A stretch of DNA of 64,000 bases from Candidatus Lachnoclostridium avicola (GTDB lineage: Bacteria; Bacillota; Clostridia; Lachnospirales; Lachnospiraceae), in contig DXFM01000005.1 in NCBI GenBank assembly GCA_019114465.1, positions 50,277-114,276 on the forward strand. Reading direction: 5' to 3'. Under the pieces are notes generated by a model, which did no database searches, had not been told where the DNA came from, and worked only from the letters and a program-made list of their open reading frames with translations. Both the position numbers and the translations under genes were made by a program. The stretch's first letter is position 1. Each line of letters begins with the position of its first letter. Below, piece by piece: positions 17,614-26,052 of this stretch.

Positions 17614-18336
17614 TTACCGTCTGCTCCCCGGCCCCTTAACAGACTGAAGGCGGAAGGTGCCTTCGGAGAGAATCATGGCCGTAAGCCTGCCGCCGAAAAC
17701 GCAGCCTGTGTCCAGGCAGATCATCCCTGTTTCCGGCAGAGAAAGGACCGTATTTTCCGGCAGAGCGCGGGCCTCTCCCCCGCTGCCGTCCATATAGGCG
17801 GCAGCCGACAGAGGCGTGTGGCCTACGATGGCCAGCCGGCCGGTGTAGCGGTTTTCCAGAAGCCGGTTCCGGTCCCAGAGCAGAACATCCGGGGAGTTGT
17901 CCGGGCCGTGTTCACTCTCCACACCGGCGTGGGCACAGAGAATTTCCTCATCCTGATACCAGAGCACGGTCTCCGATTCCAGCCAGGAGACCCAGTCCGC
18001 CGGTCTCATGCCCCTGGTTTTCATGGATCGCACCGTTTTCATGCCCCCGTTAAAGCTCCAGAGGTCCATCAGCTCCCGGTCCTTCACTGCTTCCATCAGG
18101 ATTTCCTCGTGGTTGCCCCTGAGAAGCACGCACCGGTCCCCGATTTTTTCCTTCATAGCCTTAAAAAATTCCAGCACCCCGCAGGGGTCCGGTCCCCGGT
18201 CGATCATGTCCCCCAGCTGGATCACCATGTCCCGGTTCCGGTCAAACTCCGCTTCCTCCAGCAGGGTCAGAACTTCTTCCAGACAGCCGTGAATATCTCC
18301 TATAATGATTTTTCTCATCTGATTTTCCCTGTCCAT
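17614..18336 (-). CDS. Metallophosphoesterase (PrpA/ApaH-like serine/threonine phosphatase)
   Basis: A 240-residue cytoplasmic calcineurin-like phosphatase. Motifs in order: 'IIIGDIHGCLEE' (DxH), 'QLGDMIDRGPD' (GDxxDRG), 'LLRGNHEEIL' (GNHE), 'CAHAGVE' and 'IVGHTPLS' (GHTP). This set is diagnostic of bacterial PPP-type phosphatases, either protein phosphatases or Ap4A hydrolases. The ATG at 18336 is 11 bases after AGGAGG; another in-frame ATG 18 bases on is possible. It lies divergent to the MATE exporter across a 96-base spacer. Confidence 0.88.
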   Translation of the reverse strand: MDRENQMRKIIIGDIHGCLEEVLTLLEEAEFDRNRDMVIQLGDMIDRGPDPCGVLEFFKAMKEKIGDRCVLLRGNHEEILMEAVKDRELMDLWSFNGGMKTVRSMKTRGMRPADWVSWLESETVLWYQDEEILCAHAGVESEHGPDNSPDVLLWDRNRLLENRYTGRLAIVGHTPLSAAAYMDGSGGEARALPENTVLSLPETGMICLDTGCVFGGRLTAMILSEGTFRLQSVKGPGSRR

Positions 18337-18432
18337 ATTGCTTTTTTCCTCCTGCCATCCTAAAATAGGAAACGCTCCGCTGCACAGACTTCAGCAGCGC
18401 ACATTGTTACGAAAAGAGGCATACTCATACCA

Positions 18433-19800
18433 ATGAAAACGAAACTTTCTTCCTCGCCGGCCTCCGGCCACATGTACACCGGCCGCCAGCTGCTGGCCCT
18501 GATGATCCCCCTGATCTGCGAGCAGATCTTTACCGCCTTTATGGGAACCGCCGACTCCATGATGGTCAGCAACGTCAGCGAAGCCGCCATCTCCGCCGTC
18601 TCTCTGGTGGACTCCATCAACGTGCTGGTGATCCAGGCGTTCTACGCTCTGGCCTCGGGAGGCGCCATCGTCTGCGCCAACTACCTGGGACAGAAGCGGC
18701 GGGACCGGGCGGAGCAGGCGGCCAACCAGCTGCTTTTTACCGTGCTTGCCATCTCCCTGGTCATCACAGTCCTCTGCCTGGTCTTCCGGGCCCCTCTGCT
18801 CAGGCTGATTTTCGGGGCGGTGGATCCGGAGGTGATGGACAATGCCCTGGCTTACTTTTTCTTCACAGCCATGTCTTTCCCCTTTATTGCCCTGTTTGAT
18901 TCCGGGTCCTCTATTTTCCGGGCGCAGAACAACAGCCGTCTTCCCATGATCATCACCATCTCCACCAACCTTCTGAACATTTTCGGAAACGCGGTGCTGA
19001 TCTGGGTGGTGAACCTGGGGGTGGCGGGAGCTGCCATCTCCACTCTGGTGTCCCGGATTGTGGCCGCGGCCGCCGTTCTTCTGCTCCTTCGCCGGCCCTC
19101 CGGTCAGATCGTCATCGGCAACTTTTTCTTTCTCCGTCCCCAGAAAAGGCTGATCCGGGACATCCTCCGGATCGGCATTCCCTCCGGGGTGGAAAACGGC
19201 ATGTTCCAGTTCGGAAAGCTGGCCATTCAGTCCACCGTCTCCACCCTGGGGACGGCTGCCATCGCCGCTCAGGCCATGACCAATATTATCGAAAATTTCA
19301 ACGGCATCGCCGGCATGGGCATCGGCATTGGAATGATGACCGTGGTGGGACAGTGCCTGGGAGCCGGGCGGCCGGACGAGGCAAAATATTATATCAAAAA
19401 GCTGACCATCGCCGCGGAAGTGGTGGTGACGGCCAGCTGCCTTCTCCTGTTTGCCCTCTCCGGCCCCATCGTAAGTCTGGCCGGGCTGGAGGAGGAGAGC
19501 GCCTCCCTCTGCCTCCACATGCTCCTGTGGATCACCATCATCAAACCCATTGTGTGGACGGCCGCCTTCGTCCCCGGATACGGCCTTCGGGCGGCAGGGG
19601 ACGTGAAATACTCCATGATCCTCTCCTGCCTGTCCATGTGGCTGTGCCGGGTCCTCCTCTGCATTGTGCTCATCCGCCATTTCGACTTCGGCCCCATGGG
19701 CGTGTGGATCGGCATGTTTACCGACTGGACCGTCCGGGGAATCGGTTTCCTGAGACGGTTTTACAGCGGACGGTGGCTGAATCACACCGTGACCGGCTGA
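18433..19800 (+). CDS. MATE family efflux transporter
   Basis: A 455-residue polytopic membrane protein with about 12 helices in two similar halves. 'LLALMIPLICEQIFTAFMGT' then 'ADSMMVSNVSEAAISAVSLV' is the first-helix MATE pattern, and 'GTAAIAAQAMTNIIENFNGI' is its counterpart in the second half. Such proteins export cationic compounds with Na+ or H+ influx. A weak AGAGG site precedes the ATG. Its last 19 bases overlap the 3' end of the convergent TetR gene. Confidence 0.93.
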   Translation: MKTKLSSSPASGHMYTGRQLLALMIPLICEQIFTAFMGTADSMMVSNVSEAAISAVSLVDSINVLVIQAFYALASGGAIVCANYLGQKRRDRAEQAANQLLFTVLAISLVITVLCLVFRAPLLRLIFGAVDPEVMDNALAYFFFTAMSFPFIALFDSGSSIFRAQNNSRLPMIITISTNLLNIFGNAVLIWVVNLGVAGAAISTLVSRIVAAAAVLLLLRRPSGQIVIGNFFFLRPQKRLIRDILRIGIPSGVENGMFQFGKLAIQSTVSTLGTAAIAAQAMTNIIENFNGIAGMGIGIGMMTVVGQCLGAGRPDEAKYYIKKLTIAAEVVVTASCLLLFALSGPIVSLAGLEEESASLCLHMLLWITIIKPIVWTAAFVPGYGLRAAGDVKYSMILSCLSMWLCRVLLCIVLIRHFDFGPMGVWIGMFTDWTVRGIGFLRRFYSGRWLNHTVTG

Positions 19801-20363
19801 CCGTTCCCGTCCTCCGCCAGGAAGGACAAAAGCTTATTCAGCTTTTCCGGCAGGGCTTCAATAAGCAGCCCTGCCAGTTCCTCCGGCTCCAGCTTCATTC
19901 CCGTGCGCACCCACTCCACCGTCATGCGGATGGATCCGTGACAGTACATCTGGAGGAGAAAGTCCACATCCGGCTCCAGGGAACGTCCCTGTTTTCTCTG
20001 GAGAATATTCTTGTAGAAATTCAGAATATAATCATAATCATATTTCATCAGGGAATTGTAGTCGTTGGAGCCGAAGGCGCAGGTGAAAAAGACTCTCTCC
20101 TCCCGGATAAATTCAAATTTTTTTGTGAGTCCCTCCCGCAGGGTCAGGCTCACCCCCATCTCCTCAAAGGACTGCTGAACCAGCTTTTCAAAGTACCAGT
20201 TCACCAGATCGTATTTGTCCTTAAAATTCCGGTAAAAGGTCTGTCTGGTCAGGCCGCAGTCCGCCACAATATCCTTCACCGTGATCTTGTCCAGGGGCAT
20301 GCGGGCCATCAGGCCCTTGATGGATTCCGCCATCCGGTATTTTGTTCTCTCCTGTCTCTCCAT
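19782..20363 (-). CDS. TetR/AcrR family transcriptional regulator
   Basis: A 193-residue repressor. The N-terminal helix-turn-helix is 'KYRMAESIKGLMARMPLDKI' then 'TVKDIVADCGLTRQTFYRNF', a standard TetR DNA-binding domain; the C-terminal helical domain resembles the DhaS/TetR_C type. Its AGGAGG site lies across the stop of the CPBP protease gene 9 bases upstream, so these two are co-transcribed. The 3' end overlaps the MATE gene by 19 bases on the opposite strand. It may control the MATE exporter or its own operon; no operator was identified. Confidence 0.9.
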   Translation of the reverse strand: MERQERTKYRMAESIKGLMARMPLDKITVKDIVADCGLTRQTFYRNFKDKYDLVNWYFEKLVQQSFEEMGVSLTLREGLTKKFEFIREERVFFTCAFGSNDYNSLMKYDYDYILNFYKNILQRKQGRSLEPDVDFLLQMYCHGSIRMTVEWVRTGMKLEPEELAGLLIEALPEKLNKLLSFLAEDGNGQPVTV

Positions 20364-20372
20364 AATTCCCTC

Positions 20373-21326
20373 CTAATTCAGATTCATCCAGAACTGCAGC
20401 ACGCAGATGAGAAAAAACAGGATCATGCCCAGGTTGAGAAATACGGTGAAAAACCGCCGGGACGCCGGAATCTCAAAGGCACCCGCCGCCAGATACCTCC
20501 GGTTCCACAGACATAGGAGCAGAACCAGACCGGCGATGGCCAGGGCGATGAGAAGGAGGGCGTAAAGTCCCATGGCCATGGTAGAAAACAGGGCCGCCGG
20601 CACAGAATTTCCCGCCGCGGAAATCCATTTCAGCAGGACGGTGCCTGCCACTCCCCCCAGAAGATTGATGCACATGTGGAGGAAGATGGTGGTTCTCACC
20701 TTTCCTGTGCGCAGGTATACATAAGCGAAGATCATTCCCAGCCCGCAGGCATAAAAAAACTGATAGAAATTTCCGTGGATCAGGCCGAACAGGACGCCGG
20801 ACACCACAATGGCAGTCCGGTCCCCGAACATGCGGATCCGGTCGATCAGCAGCCGGCGGAACATCAGCTCCTCAAATACGGGAGCCAGAACGGCGGAAAA
20901 CAGGATTACAGGGATCAGATCTCCCTGGAGCACCATGGATATCACCGAGTTGTCCACCTGCCGGCCCAGAAACAGGGAGGTCAGTCCCATGAGCATATTG
21001 CCGATGAGATTTCCCCCTTCCATGACTCCAATACAGATGAGAAGACAGATTCCAAACTGTCCCAGGGTCATGGGGCGGAGATCCTCCGCGGATACCGGAC
21101 ATCTGGGAATTCTTCTCAGAAGCAGCAGAAAGACGGGAAAGCCGGCCAGGTACATGGAACCCATGGAGAGAGCCAGCCGAGCCGTGGTGCCTAAGGCGGA
21201 GACGTCCGTTCCCACCGCCCGGAGAAGGAAAATGACCGCGGCCTGAACCATCAGCGTTACCGCCGCGAAAGCAGAGTAGGCCAGGCCTATGGAAGAAAAA
21301 TATTTTCTGATCCGGGAATTGTCCAT
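20373..21326 (-). CDS. CPBP family intramembrane glutamic endopeptidase
   Basis: A 317-residue multi-helix membrane protein with the Abi/CAAX protease motifs: 'PVFEELMFRRLLIDRI' (EExxxR) and 'SGVLFGLIHGNFYQFFYA' (FxxxH). About eight membrane segments surround them. Family members in Firmicutes process peptides or give immunity to self-made bacteriocins, but no bacteriocin gene is seen nearby. It leads into the TetR gene in one operon. A GGGAGGTG site precedes the ATG, next to a hairpin at 21343-21360. Confidence 0.85.
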   Translation of the reverse strand: MDNSRIRKYFSSIGLAYSAFAAVTLMVQAAVIFLLRAVGTDVSALGTTARLALSMGSMYLAGFPVFLLLLRRIPRCPVSAEDLRPMTLGQFGICLLICIGVMEGGNLIGNMLMGLTSLFLGRQVDNSVISMVLQGDLIPVILFSAVLAPVFEELMFRRLLIDRIRMFGDRTAIVVSGVLFGLIHGNFYQFFYACGLGMIFAYVYLRTGKVRTTIFLHMCINLLGGVAGTVLLKWISAAGNSVPAALFSTMAMGLYALLLIALAIAGLVLLLCLWNRRYLAAGAFEIPASRRFFTVFLNLGMILFFLICVLQFWMNLN

Positions 21327-21372
21327 ATCCCTTTCACCTCCCGGCCGGAACAGTCCGGCCTGTTTTCACTGA

Positions 21373-21405
21373 AAGGCGCTGCATCCGCAGCGAATGCAGC
21401 GCCTT
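21373..21405 (-). terminator. Terminator-like hairpin after the EF-G-like gene
   Basis: AAGGCGCTGCAT (21373-21384) pairs exactly with ATGCAGCGCCTT (21394-21405). The T-run is short on the minus strand. A second hairpin, GGCCGGA with TCCGGCC, follows at 21343-21360, just before the CPBP start. Confidence 0.65.
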
Positions 21406-21449
21406 CTGTATTCATATCCCATAGCCGCTCTCTGCGGCCGGATCCTGAT

Positions 21450-23552
21450 TTAAGCTTCTCCGGATTCCATCTGGGCGGCTCTCGCCTCCACCTCTTTCTT
21501 CTGTACATCTCCGGGAGCCTGCTCATAACGGCTGAACTCATACTCGTACTCGCCGATGCCTCCGGTCATGGAGCGCAGGTCGGTGTTGTATCCGTAAAGC
21601 TCAGACATGGGGATGTCCGCCTCAATGGTCTGTTTCCCGTGGTGGTTGGAATTCATTCCCAGCACCCGTCCTCTTCTCCGGTTCAAGTCTCCCATGACAT
21701 CTCCCGTGAACTTGTCGGGAACAGTCACTTTCAGGGAAGCGATGGGTTCCAGAAGAACAGGGTTGGCGTCCATAAATCCCTTCTTGAAGGCCATGGTAGC
21801 CGCCATCTTAAAGGCCAGCTCGGAGGAGTCCACCGGATGGTAGGAGCCGTCCACCAGGGTTGCCTTGATGCCAACCACCGGATATCCCGCCAGGGGGCCC
21901 TTCTGAACGCATTCCTGAATTCCCTTTTCCACAGCCGGGAAGTAGTTCTTCGGCACAGCACCTCCGAACACTCTCTCCTCGAAGATGTAGGGAGTCTCCA
22001 GATCGCCGGAGGGCTCAAACTCCATCTTCACATCGCCGTACTGGCCGTGTCCGCCGGACTGCTTCTTATATTTGCCCTGAACCTCCACTTTCTTGCGGAT
22101 GGTCTCACGGAACGCAAATTTGGGCTTGCTCAGTTCGATGGAAACCTTGTAGCGGTTCTGCAGCTTGCTCACCACCACTTCCAGCTGCTGATCTCCGATT
22201 CCGTAGAGGAGAAGCTGGCGGTTTTCCTTGTCATTGACCGACCGTAAGGTCAGATCCTCTTCCATCAGCTTGGACAGCGCGCTGGACACCTTGTCGTCAT
22301 CCCCCTTGTTCACCGTCTGATATCTCATGTAGGTGTAGGGAGTGGAGATCTGAGGCTTGTGGTAGAGGATGGGGGCGGAACGAACGGCGATGGTGTCGCC
22401 GGTCTGAGTCACCGCCAGTTTCGCCACAGCGCCGATGTCGCCGGCCTTAAGCTCCGGGACCTCGATGGCCTCCTTGCCTCTCAGCACGTAGATCTTGCCC
22501 ACTTTCTCCTCAGTCTCTTTATTTACATTGTAGATGGAGCTGTCCGGCTTCAGAGTTCCGGTACAGATCTTCATCAGAGAATATTTTCCAATAAACGGGT
22601 CCACAATGGTCTTGAACACTCTCGCGGACAGGGATACGTCGTCGTTGTATTTCGCAGTGAAACGCTCGCCGGTGGAAATATCCACGCCCACGCACTCATA
22701 CTTGTCGGGAGCCGGGAAGTAGCGGACGATGGAGCGGAGAAGAATCTTTAATCCCTGGCAGTTCAATCCGGAGCCCATCATCACGGGAACGATGCTTCCG
22801 TCGATCACATGCTCCCTTAAAGCGTCGGAGATCTCTTTCTCTGTAAAATCCTCACCGGAGAAATATCTCTCCATGTACTCTTCGCTGGTCTCAGCCACAG
22901 CCTCAATGAGGGCATCTCTGGCGATGCTCAAGTTTTTCTGTACGTAATCGGGGATGGGGCACTCCTCGTAGGTGCCTACGCCGGTAAAACGGCGTCCTGC
23001 CATCTTGATGACGTTTACGAAGCCTACGAATTTCTCATTTTCACGGATGGGCAGCTGGAAGGGGGCGATCTTTCTTCCGAACTGTTTTTCCAGTTTCAGC
23101 ACTACTTCACGGTAGCTGGCCTGGTCGTCATCCATGTTGGTCACGAAGATGATTCTGGGCAGGCGGTATTTCTCGCACAGATCCCAGGCCTTTTCCGTAC
23201 CTACCTGGATGCCGGCTTTGCAGTTTACCACGATCACTGCCGCGTCCGCCACACTCATGGCCTCCTCCACCTCGCCGACAAAATCAAAGTATCCGGGGGT
23301 GTCCAGGAGATTCACCTTCACCATTCCCTCTTCGCTCTCATACTCCAGAGGAATCAGAGAGGTGGAGATGGAAAACTGTCTCTTAATCTCTTCTTTATCA
23401 TAATCGCTGATGGTATTGCCATCAGGGATCTTGCCCATCCTTTTGGTAACTCCGCAGATGTAAGCCATTGCCTCAGCTGCAGTGGTCTTTCCGGCGCCGC
23501 CGTGTCCCAGCAGCACAACATTGCGGATTTGCTGTGTTCCATATACGTTCAT
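21450..23552 (-). CDS. Elongation factor G-like GTPase (FusA2 type) with atypical G3 and G4 motifs
   Basis: A 700-residue paralogue of EF-G with all five domains: GTPase (1-270), domain II, and III-V ending in '(M)NSNHHGKQTIEADIPMSEL'. The P-loop is GHGGAGKTT (16-24). The G3 motif reads DTPGY (84-88) where EF-G has DTPGH, so the catalytic His is a Tyr. G4 reads TNMD (138-141) rather than NKMD. These changes match the EF-G-like subfamily rather than the main translocase. The ATG at 23552 has an AGGAGGG site. A slow or absent GTPase is an inference. Ribosome rescue, recycling or drug-related roles have been proposed for such paralogues. Confidence 0.88.
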   Translation of the reverse strand: MNVYGTQQIRNVVLLGHGGAGKTTAAEAMAYICGVTKRMGKIPDGNTISDYDKEEIKRQFSISTSLIPLEYESEEGMVKVNLLDTPGYFDFVGEVEEAMSVADAAVIVVNCKAGIQVGTEKAWDLCEKYRLPRIIFVTNMDDDQASYREVVLKLEKQFGRKIAPFQLPIRENEKFVGFVNVIKMAGRRFTGVGTYEECPIPDYVQKNLSIARDALIEAVAETSEEYMERYFSGEDFTEKEISDALREHVIDGSIVPVMMGSGLNCQGLKILLRSIVRYFPAPDKYECVGVDISTGERFTAKYNDDVSLSARVFKTIVDPFIGKYSLMKICTGTLKPDSSIYNVNKETEEKVGKIYVLRGKEAIEVPELKAGDIGAVAKLAVTQTGDTIAVRSAPILYHKPQISTPYTYMRYQTVNKGDDDKVSSALSKLMEEDLTLRSVNDKENRQLLLYGIGDQQLEVVVSKLQNRYKVSIELSKPKFAFRETIRKKVEVQGKYKKQSGGHGQYGDVKMEFEPSGDLETPYIFEERVFGGAVPKNYFPAVEKGIQECVQKGPLAGYPVVGIKATLVDGSYHPVDSSELAFKMAATMAFKKGFMDANPVLLEPIASLKVTVPDKFTGDVMGDLNRRRGRVLGMNSNHHGKQTIEADIPMSELYGYNTDLRSMTGGIGEYEYEFSRYEQAPGDVQKKEVEARAAQMESGEA

Positions 23553-23591
23553 AAATAGTCCCTCCTGTTGAAGAATTTCGCCTATGACCAT

Positions 23592-23620
23592 ATTGTACTA
23601 AAAATTCTGTAAATTTACAA
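23592..23620 (-). promoter_or_regulatory. Sigma-A promoter of the EF-G-like gene
   Basis: TTGTAA and TACAAT on the minus strand are spaced by 17 bases, about 40 bases before the ATG. Confidence 0.7.
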
Positions 23621-23762
23621 GACGAATATGCAGTTTTAACAAAAAATTTCTTTTCTTTTTCTGGCTGCCCCTCTATATTACTACAAATAAAGGAATTCTT
23701 CCGGAACTGTGAGGCAAAAATCAGGTGCAATTTAAAGTGTTACAGTTCAACGCAATAAATTA

Positions 23763-23791
23763 TTGACAACGACAGGTCTTTTCGATACAAT
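23763..23791 (+). promoter_or_regulatory. Near-consensus sigma-A promoter of aroF-tyrA-aroA
   Basis: TTGACA and TACAAT are spaced by exactly 17 bases. The leader to the ATG at 23838 is about 40 bases, too short for a T-box or riboswitch, so regulation of this operon is probably allosteric or by an unseen repressor. Confidence 0.85.
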
Positions 23792-23837
23792 CGGTGTATT
23801 CCATAATTTGAAATTACAATACAAAGGAGACCTATTT

Positions 23838-24875
23838 ATGATTATTATCATGAAGCCCGGCGCTTCCAGGGAGGCGGTGCGGCATATTACGGACCTGATC
23901 GAATCCAAAGGCTTAAAGGCCCATCTGTCCGAGGGAACTCAGGTCACCATCGTGGGCGTGGTGGGGGACAAAACTCTTCTGGCCAATTCCAATCTGGAGC
24001 TGGCGGAGGGCGTGGACAAGATCGTCCCCGTCACCGAGTCCTACAAGCTGGTCAACCGGAAATTTCACCCGGACCCCACCACCGTGAAGGCGGGGCCTGC
24101 CACCGTAGGACCGGGAAATCTGACGGTTATGGCCGGTCCCTGCGCGGTGGAGAGCCGGGAGCAGCTGCTGGAGACGGCCTTTGCCGTCAAGAAAGCGGGG
24201 GCCAATTTCCTCCGGGGAGGAGCTTACAAGCCCCGCACCTCCCCCTACGCCTTCCAGGGGCTGGAGGAGGAAGGCCTGAAATATATGAAGGAAGCCAGGG
24301 AGGCCACCGGGCTGGCAGTAGTCTGTGAGGTCACCAGCCAGAGAGCCCTGGAGAAAGCGGTCAAGTACGTGGATATGCTTCAGATCGGAGCCAGGAATAT
24401 GCAGAATTTTGAGCTGCTGAAGGAATGCGGCCGCTCCGGCATTCCGGTCCTCTTAAAGCGCGGACTGGCGGCGACCGTGGACGAGTGGCTCAACGCCGCG
24501 GAGTATATTATTTCCGAGGGGAACCACAACATCGTCCTCTGCGAACGGGGCATCCGCACCTACGAGACCTCCACGAGAAACACTCTGGATTTAAGCGCCG
24601 TGCCGGTGATCCGGAAAAAGAGCCACCTTCCCATCATCGTGGATCCCAGCCACGCCACCGGCGTGTATTCCTACGTGCCTCCCCTGGCAAAGGCGGCTGT
24701 GGCTGCCGGGGCCGACGGGCTGATGATCGAAGTTCATCCCTGCCCGGAGAAGGCTCTCTCCGACGGTCCCCAGTCTCTCACCTTTGAGAATTTTGACCGG
24801 CTGATGGCGGAACTTGATCCCTACGCGAAGCTGGCGGGCCGGGCGTTCCGTCAGGACGCGGAAGAACAGAACTGA
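23838..24875 (+). CDS. aroF: 3-deoxy-7-phosphoheptulonate synthase (type I-beta DAHP synthase)
   Basis: A 345-residue enzyme that condenses PEP and erythrose 4-phosphate, the entry to the shikimate pathway. The ATG at 23838 has AAAGGAGA. Residues 1-70 ('MIIIMKPGASREAVRHITDL') are the ferredoxin-like regulatory domain known from Thermotoga-type DAHP synthases, which makes the enzyme sensitive to Tyr or Phe. The catalytic barrel carries 'VMAGPCAVESREQL', 'LRGGAYKPRTSPYAFQG', 'QIGARNMQNFELL', 'VLLKRGLAAT' and 'DPSHATG'. It heads an operon with tyrA and aroA. Confidence 0.96.
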   Translation: MIIIMKPGASREAVRHITDLIESKGLKAHLSEGTQVTIVGVVGDKTLLANSNLELAEGVDKIVPVTESYKLVNRKFHPDPTTVKAGPATVGPGNLTVMAGPCAVESREQLLETAFAVKKAGANFLRGGAYKPRTSPYAFQGLEEEGLKYMKEAREATGLAVVCEVTSQRALEKAVKYVDMLQIGARNMQNFELLKECGRSGIPVLLKRGLAATVDEWLNAAEYIISEGNHNIVLCERGIRTYETSTRNTLDLSAVPVIRKKSHLPIIVDPSHATGVYSYVPPLAKAAVAAGADGLMIEVHPCPEKALSDGPQSLTFENFDRLMAELDPYAKLAGRAFRQDAEEQN

Positions 24876-24888
24876 CAGGGAGGCTGCT

Positions 24889-25986
24889 ATGAGAGAATCC
24901 ACGGTGGCCTTTATCGGCCTGGGGCTGATCGGCGGTTCCCTGGCCAGGGCCCTGAAAAAATCCAATCCGGAGCTGACCGTCATGGCTTATATGCGCTCCA
25001 GAGATAAACTCCTCCAGGCAAAGGAGGACGGAGTGGTGGACGTGATCCTGGACGGCCTGGATCAAGATGCCTTAAGCCGCTGCGACATGATTTTTCTGTG
25101 CACTCCTGTGGAGTGGAACGAGGAATACCTGAAAATCGTCCGGCCCTTTTTAAAGAAGGGCGCCATCGTCACGGATGTGGGGAGCACCAAAACCAGCATC
25201 TGTCAGGCGGCGGACCGGCTGAACATGGGGGACTGTTTTGTGGGCGGACATCCCATGGCCGGCTCGGAAAAGACCGGATATGAAAACTCCACGGATCATC
25301 TGCTGGAAAACGCCTACTATATGATCACGCCTCCCGAGGGGGCGCCCCAGGAAAATGTGGACCGGCTGGTGGAAGTGGCCCGGGCGGTCAACGCCATCCC
25401 CATGGTGATTGCTCCGAAGGACCACGACCTGGCGGTGGCGGCCATCAGCCACCTGCCCCACGTGGTGGCCTCCAGTCTGGTAAATCTGGTGAGAGATTCT
25501 GACGACAGCCGGGAGACCATGAAGCAGATCGCCGCCGGCGGTTTTAAGGACATTACCAGGATCGCCTCCGCCTCCCCGGAGATGTGGGAACAGATCTGTA
25601 TGACCAACACGGACAACATCGCCTTCATGCTGGAAAAGTACATCAGCTCTCTGGAGGACATCCTCTCCTCCCTGCGAAACCGGGATGAGACAGCCCTTCA
25701 TCAGCTTTTCGATTCCTCCAGGCGCTACCGCAACTCCATCTCTGACCGGAGCCGGGGAGCCATTGAGCCGGAATACTCCTTCTCCGTGGACATTGTGGAC
25801 GAGGTGGGATCCATCTCCACCCTTTCTGTGATTCTGGCGGCGAAGGGCATCAGCATCAAAAATATCGGCATCAACCACAACCGGGAGCACGGGGAGGGGG
25901 CTCTGCGCATCTCCTTCTACGACGAAAAATCCCGCCAGGCCGCCTGGGACCGGCTTCTGGATTACAAATACACTCTGATCCCTTAA
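24889..25986 (+). CDS. tyrA: Prephenate dehydrogenase with C-terminal ACT domain
   Basis: A 365-residue NAD-dependent enzyme oxidising prephenate to 4-hydroxyphenylpyruvate for tyrosine. The Rossmann motif GLGLIGGS is at 10-17, 'GGHPMAGSEKTGYE' carries active-site residues, and 'AAISHLPHVVASSLV' holds the catalytic His region. The last 75 residues ('YSFSVDIVDEVGSISTLSVI') are an ACT domain for feedback by tyrosine. The ATG at 24889 lies 13 bases after the aroF stop with a GGGAGG site. Confidence 0.95.
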   Translation: MRESTVAFIGLGLIGGSLARALKKSNPELTVMAYMRSRDKLLQAKEDGVVDVILDGLDQDALSRCDMIFLCTPVEWNEEYLKIVRPFLKKGAIVTDVGSTKTSICQAADRLNMGDCFVGGHPMAGSEKTGYENSTDHLLENAYYMITPPEGAPQENVDRLVEVARAVNAIPMVIAPKDHDLAVAAISHLPHVVASSLVNLVRDSDDSRETMKQIAAGGFKDITRIASASPEMWEQICMTNTDNIAFMLEKYISSLEDILSSLRNRDETALHQLFDSSRRYRNSISDRSRGAIEPEYSFSVDIVDEVGSISTLSVILAAKGISIKNIGINHNREHGEGALRISFYDEKSRQAAWDRLLDYKYTLIP

Positions 25987-26010
25987 TTCTGCAGGGATTT
26001 TGAGACGGCA

Positions 26011-26037
26011 GGCCAGCCCCGCCAACGACGGCTGGCC
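26011..26037 (+). other. Hairpin just upstream of the aroA ribosome binding site
   Basis: GGCCAGCC (26011-26018) pairs with GGCTGGCC (26030-26037). It ends 4 bases before the AAGGAA site of aroA and could tune translation or stabilise the 3' part of the mRNA. Confidence 0.5.
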
Positions 26038-26052
26038 GGAAAGGAACTGATC

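Noticed and set aside
18391..19785. A 464-codon open frame on the minus strand
   Set aside because: It is the mirror of the MATE gene, extremely His/Gly/Asp rich, with no protein-family pattern.
23792..23837. T-box or attenuator before aroF
   Set aside because: The leader from the predicted start site is only about 40 bases with no hairpin.
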